A stretch of 7,227 nt of DNA, taken from assembly GCA_019115725.1 (NCBI GenBank), contig DXCY01000109.1, forward strand, positions 1 to 7,227, given 5' to 3'. Shown here one piece after another: positions 6,717-7,227 of the stretch. The notes beneath the pieces were generated by a model, which had not been told where the DNA came from, ran no database searches, and was given only the letters and a program-made list of their open reading frames with translations. This DNA comes from Candidatus Luteimonas excrementigallinarum (lineage in GTDB: Bacteria > Pseudomonadota > Gammaproteobacteria > Xanthomonadales > Xanthomonadaceae). How positions within the stretch are numbered: position 1 is the stretch's first letter; each line of letters starts with the position of its first letter. Made by a program: the position numbers and the translations under genes.

Positions 6717-6779
6717 GGCTGCAGGGTAGCGTGATCCGGACGGGCAGTGAGGGGGTGGGGAATGCTGGCAGGCGCGGGC
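6717..6779 (-). other. purB-roxA spacer, no clear signal
   Basis: A 63-bp gap. The mRNA-sense strand is pyrimidine-rich (runs of C at 6751-6760). I see no stem with a T tract, no convincing -10 box and no strong Shine-Dalgarno site before the roxA ATG. Read-through from purB into roxA is therefore the simplest reading. Confidence 0.4.
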
Positions 6780-7227
6780 TCAGATTTCCCGGGCCAGTCG
6801 TTCGGCCAGGCCGGTGTAGGTCGCCGGGGTGAGAGCCAGCAGGCGCTGCCGGTCGTCCGCGGGCAGCTCCAGCGATTCGATGAACGCGCGCATGGAATCG
6901 GCGGTGATGCCCTGGCCGCGGGTCAGCGCCTTGAGCTGCTCGTACGGATTGGGCAGGCCGTGGCGGCGCATGACCGTCTGCACGGCCTCGGCCAGCACTT
7001 CCCAGGCGGCGTCCAGGTCGGCCTGCAGGCGGTCCGGGTTCACGCTCAGCTTGTCCAGGCCGCGCAGCAGGGCGTCGTAGCCCACCAGGGCGTGGCCGAA
7101 GGCGGTACCCAGGCCGCGCAGCACGGTGGAGTCGGTGAGGTCGCGCTGCCAGCGGCTGATCGGCAGCTTGGTCGAGAAATGGCCCAGCAGGGCGTTGGCC
7201 ACGCCGAAGTTGCCCTCGGCGTTCTCG
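6780..7227 (-). CDS. purB: Adenylosuccinate lyase, C-terminal third
   Basis: The enzyme cleaves SAICAR to AICAR in purine synthesis and adenylosuccinate to AMP in the last step to AMP, releasing fumarate each time. Only the final 148 codons are in the window; the family is about 455 aa. The visible part begins ENAEGNFGVANALLGHFSTK, followed by LPISRWQRDLTDSTVLRGLG, NPDRLQADLDAAWEVLAEAV and QTVMRRHGLPNPYEQLKALT, and matches the E. coli PurB tail almost block by block. The SS-MPHK-NP signature loop with the catalytic serine should lie just beyond the window edge. A GTG at 7202 opens a shorter frame but is internal (Val in FGVANALL), not a start. The TGA at 6782-6780 ends the protein at a normal family length. 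Cytosolic homotetramer by family. Confidence 0.96.
   Translation of the reverse strand, partial: ENAEGNFGVANALLGHFSTKLPISRWQRDLTDSTVLRGLGTAFGHALVGYDALLRGLDKLSVNPDRLQADLDAAWEVLAEAVQTVMRRHGLPNPYEQLKALTRGQGITADSMRAFIESLELPADDRQRLLALTPATYTGLAERLAREI

Noticed and set aside
5481..6734. 417-codon plus-strand open frame opposite the oxygenase
   Set aside because: Shadow frame. The minus-strand product has an intact iron-binding triad and family architecture, while this one resembles nothing.
6742..6778. G-rich tracts on the plus strand between purB and roxA as a possible G-quadruplex
   Set aside because: Only three closely spaced G runs are present, and the fourth is about 15 nt away. This is weak in a GC-rich genome.
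1..7227. Search for mobile elements, CRISPR, tRNA, toxin-antitoxin, phage or defence genes
   Set aside because: The window is almost fully occupied by six co-directional housekeeping-type genes with uniform GC-rich codon use. No repeats, transposase motifs or composition break were seen.

Overview
This is a GC-rich bacterial chromosomal segment, and every recognisable gene lies on the minus strand. Protein wording and gene order (purB, an L16-type arginine hydroxylase, a small DUF7931-like protein, then sucA-sucB-lpd) suggest a gammaproteobacterium of the Xanthomonadaceae (Xanthomonas, Stenotrophomonas, Lysobacter or Luteimonas-like). The family placement is inferred from remembered homologues, not from a search.

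Read in the direction of transcription (high to low coordinates), the window opens inside the C-terminal third of purB (7227-6780). After 63 bp comes a full-length JmjC/cupin ribosomal oxygenase of the RoxA/YcfD type (6716-5514). Its stop overlaps the start of a 173-aa DUF7931-like gene (5517-4996) by 4 bp. A non-coding stretch of about 190 bp (4995-4806) follows. It carries a short hairpin, an inverted repeat, a consensus TATAAT -10 box and a structured leader. Then comes the 2-oxoglutarate dehydrogenase operon: sucA (4805-1947, E1), sucB (1909-683, E2) and lpdA (665 to beyond base 1, E3). The spacers are 37 and 17 bp, each with a Shine-Dalgarno site in front of the downstream gene.

The three suc/lpd products form one machine. 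SucA decarboxylates 2-oxoglutarate with thiamine diphosphate. SucB carries the succinyl group on a lipoyl-lysine and passes it to CoA. Lpd reoxidises the dihydrolipoyl arm with FAD and NAD+. Catalytic signatures are intact in all three as far as each gene is visible. The upstream genes (purine synthesis, ribosome oxygenase, DUF7931) look like a separate transcription unit in the same direction.

I see no mobile element, CRISPR array, tRNA, rRNA, phage gene or broken gene, and no new system. The features most worth checking are the sucA control region (weak -35, strong -10, inverted repeat, leader hairpin, GTG start without a Shine-Dalgarno site) and the tightly coupled roxA/DUF7931 pair.
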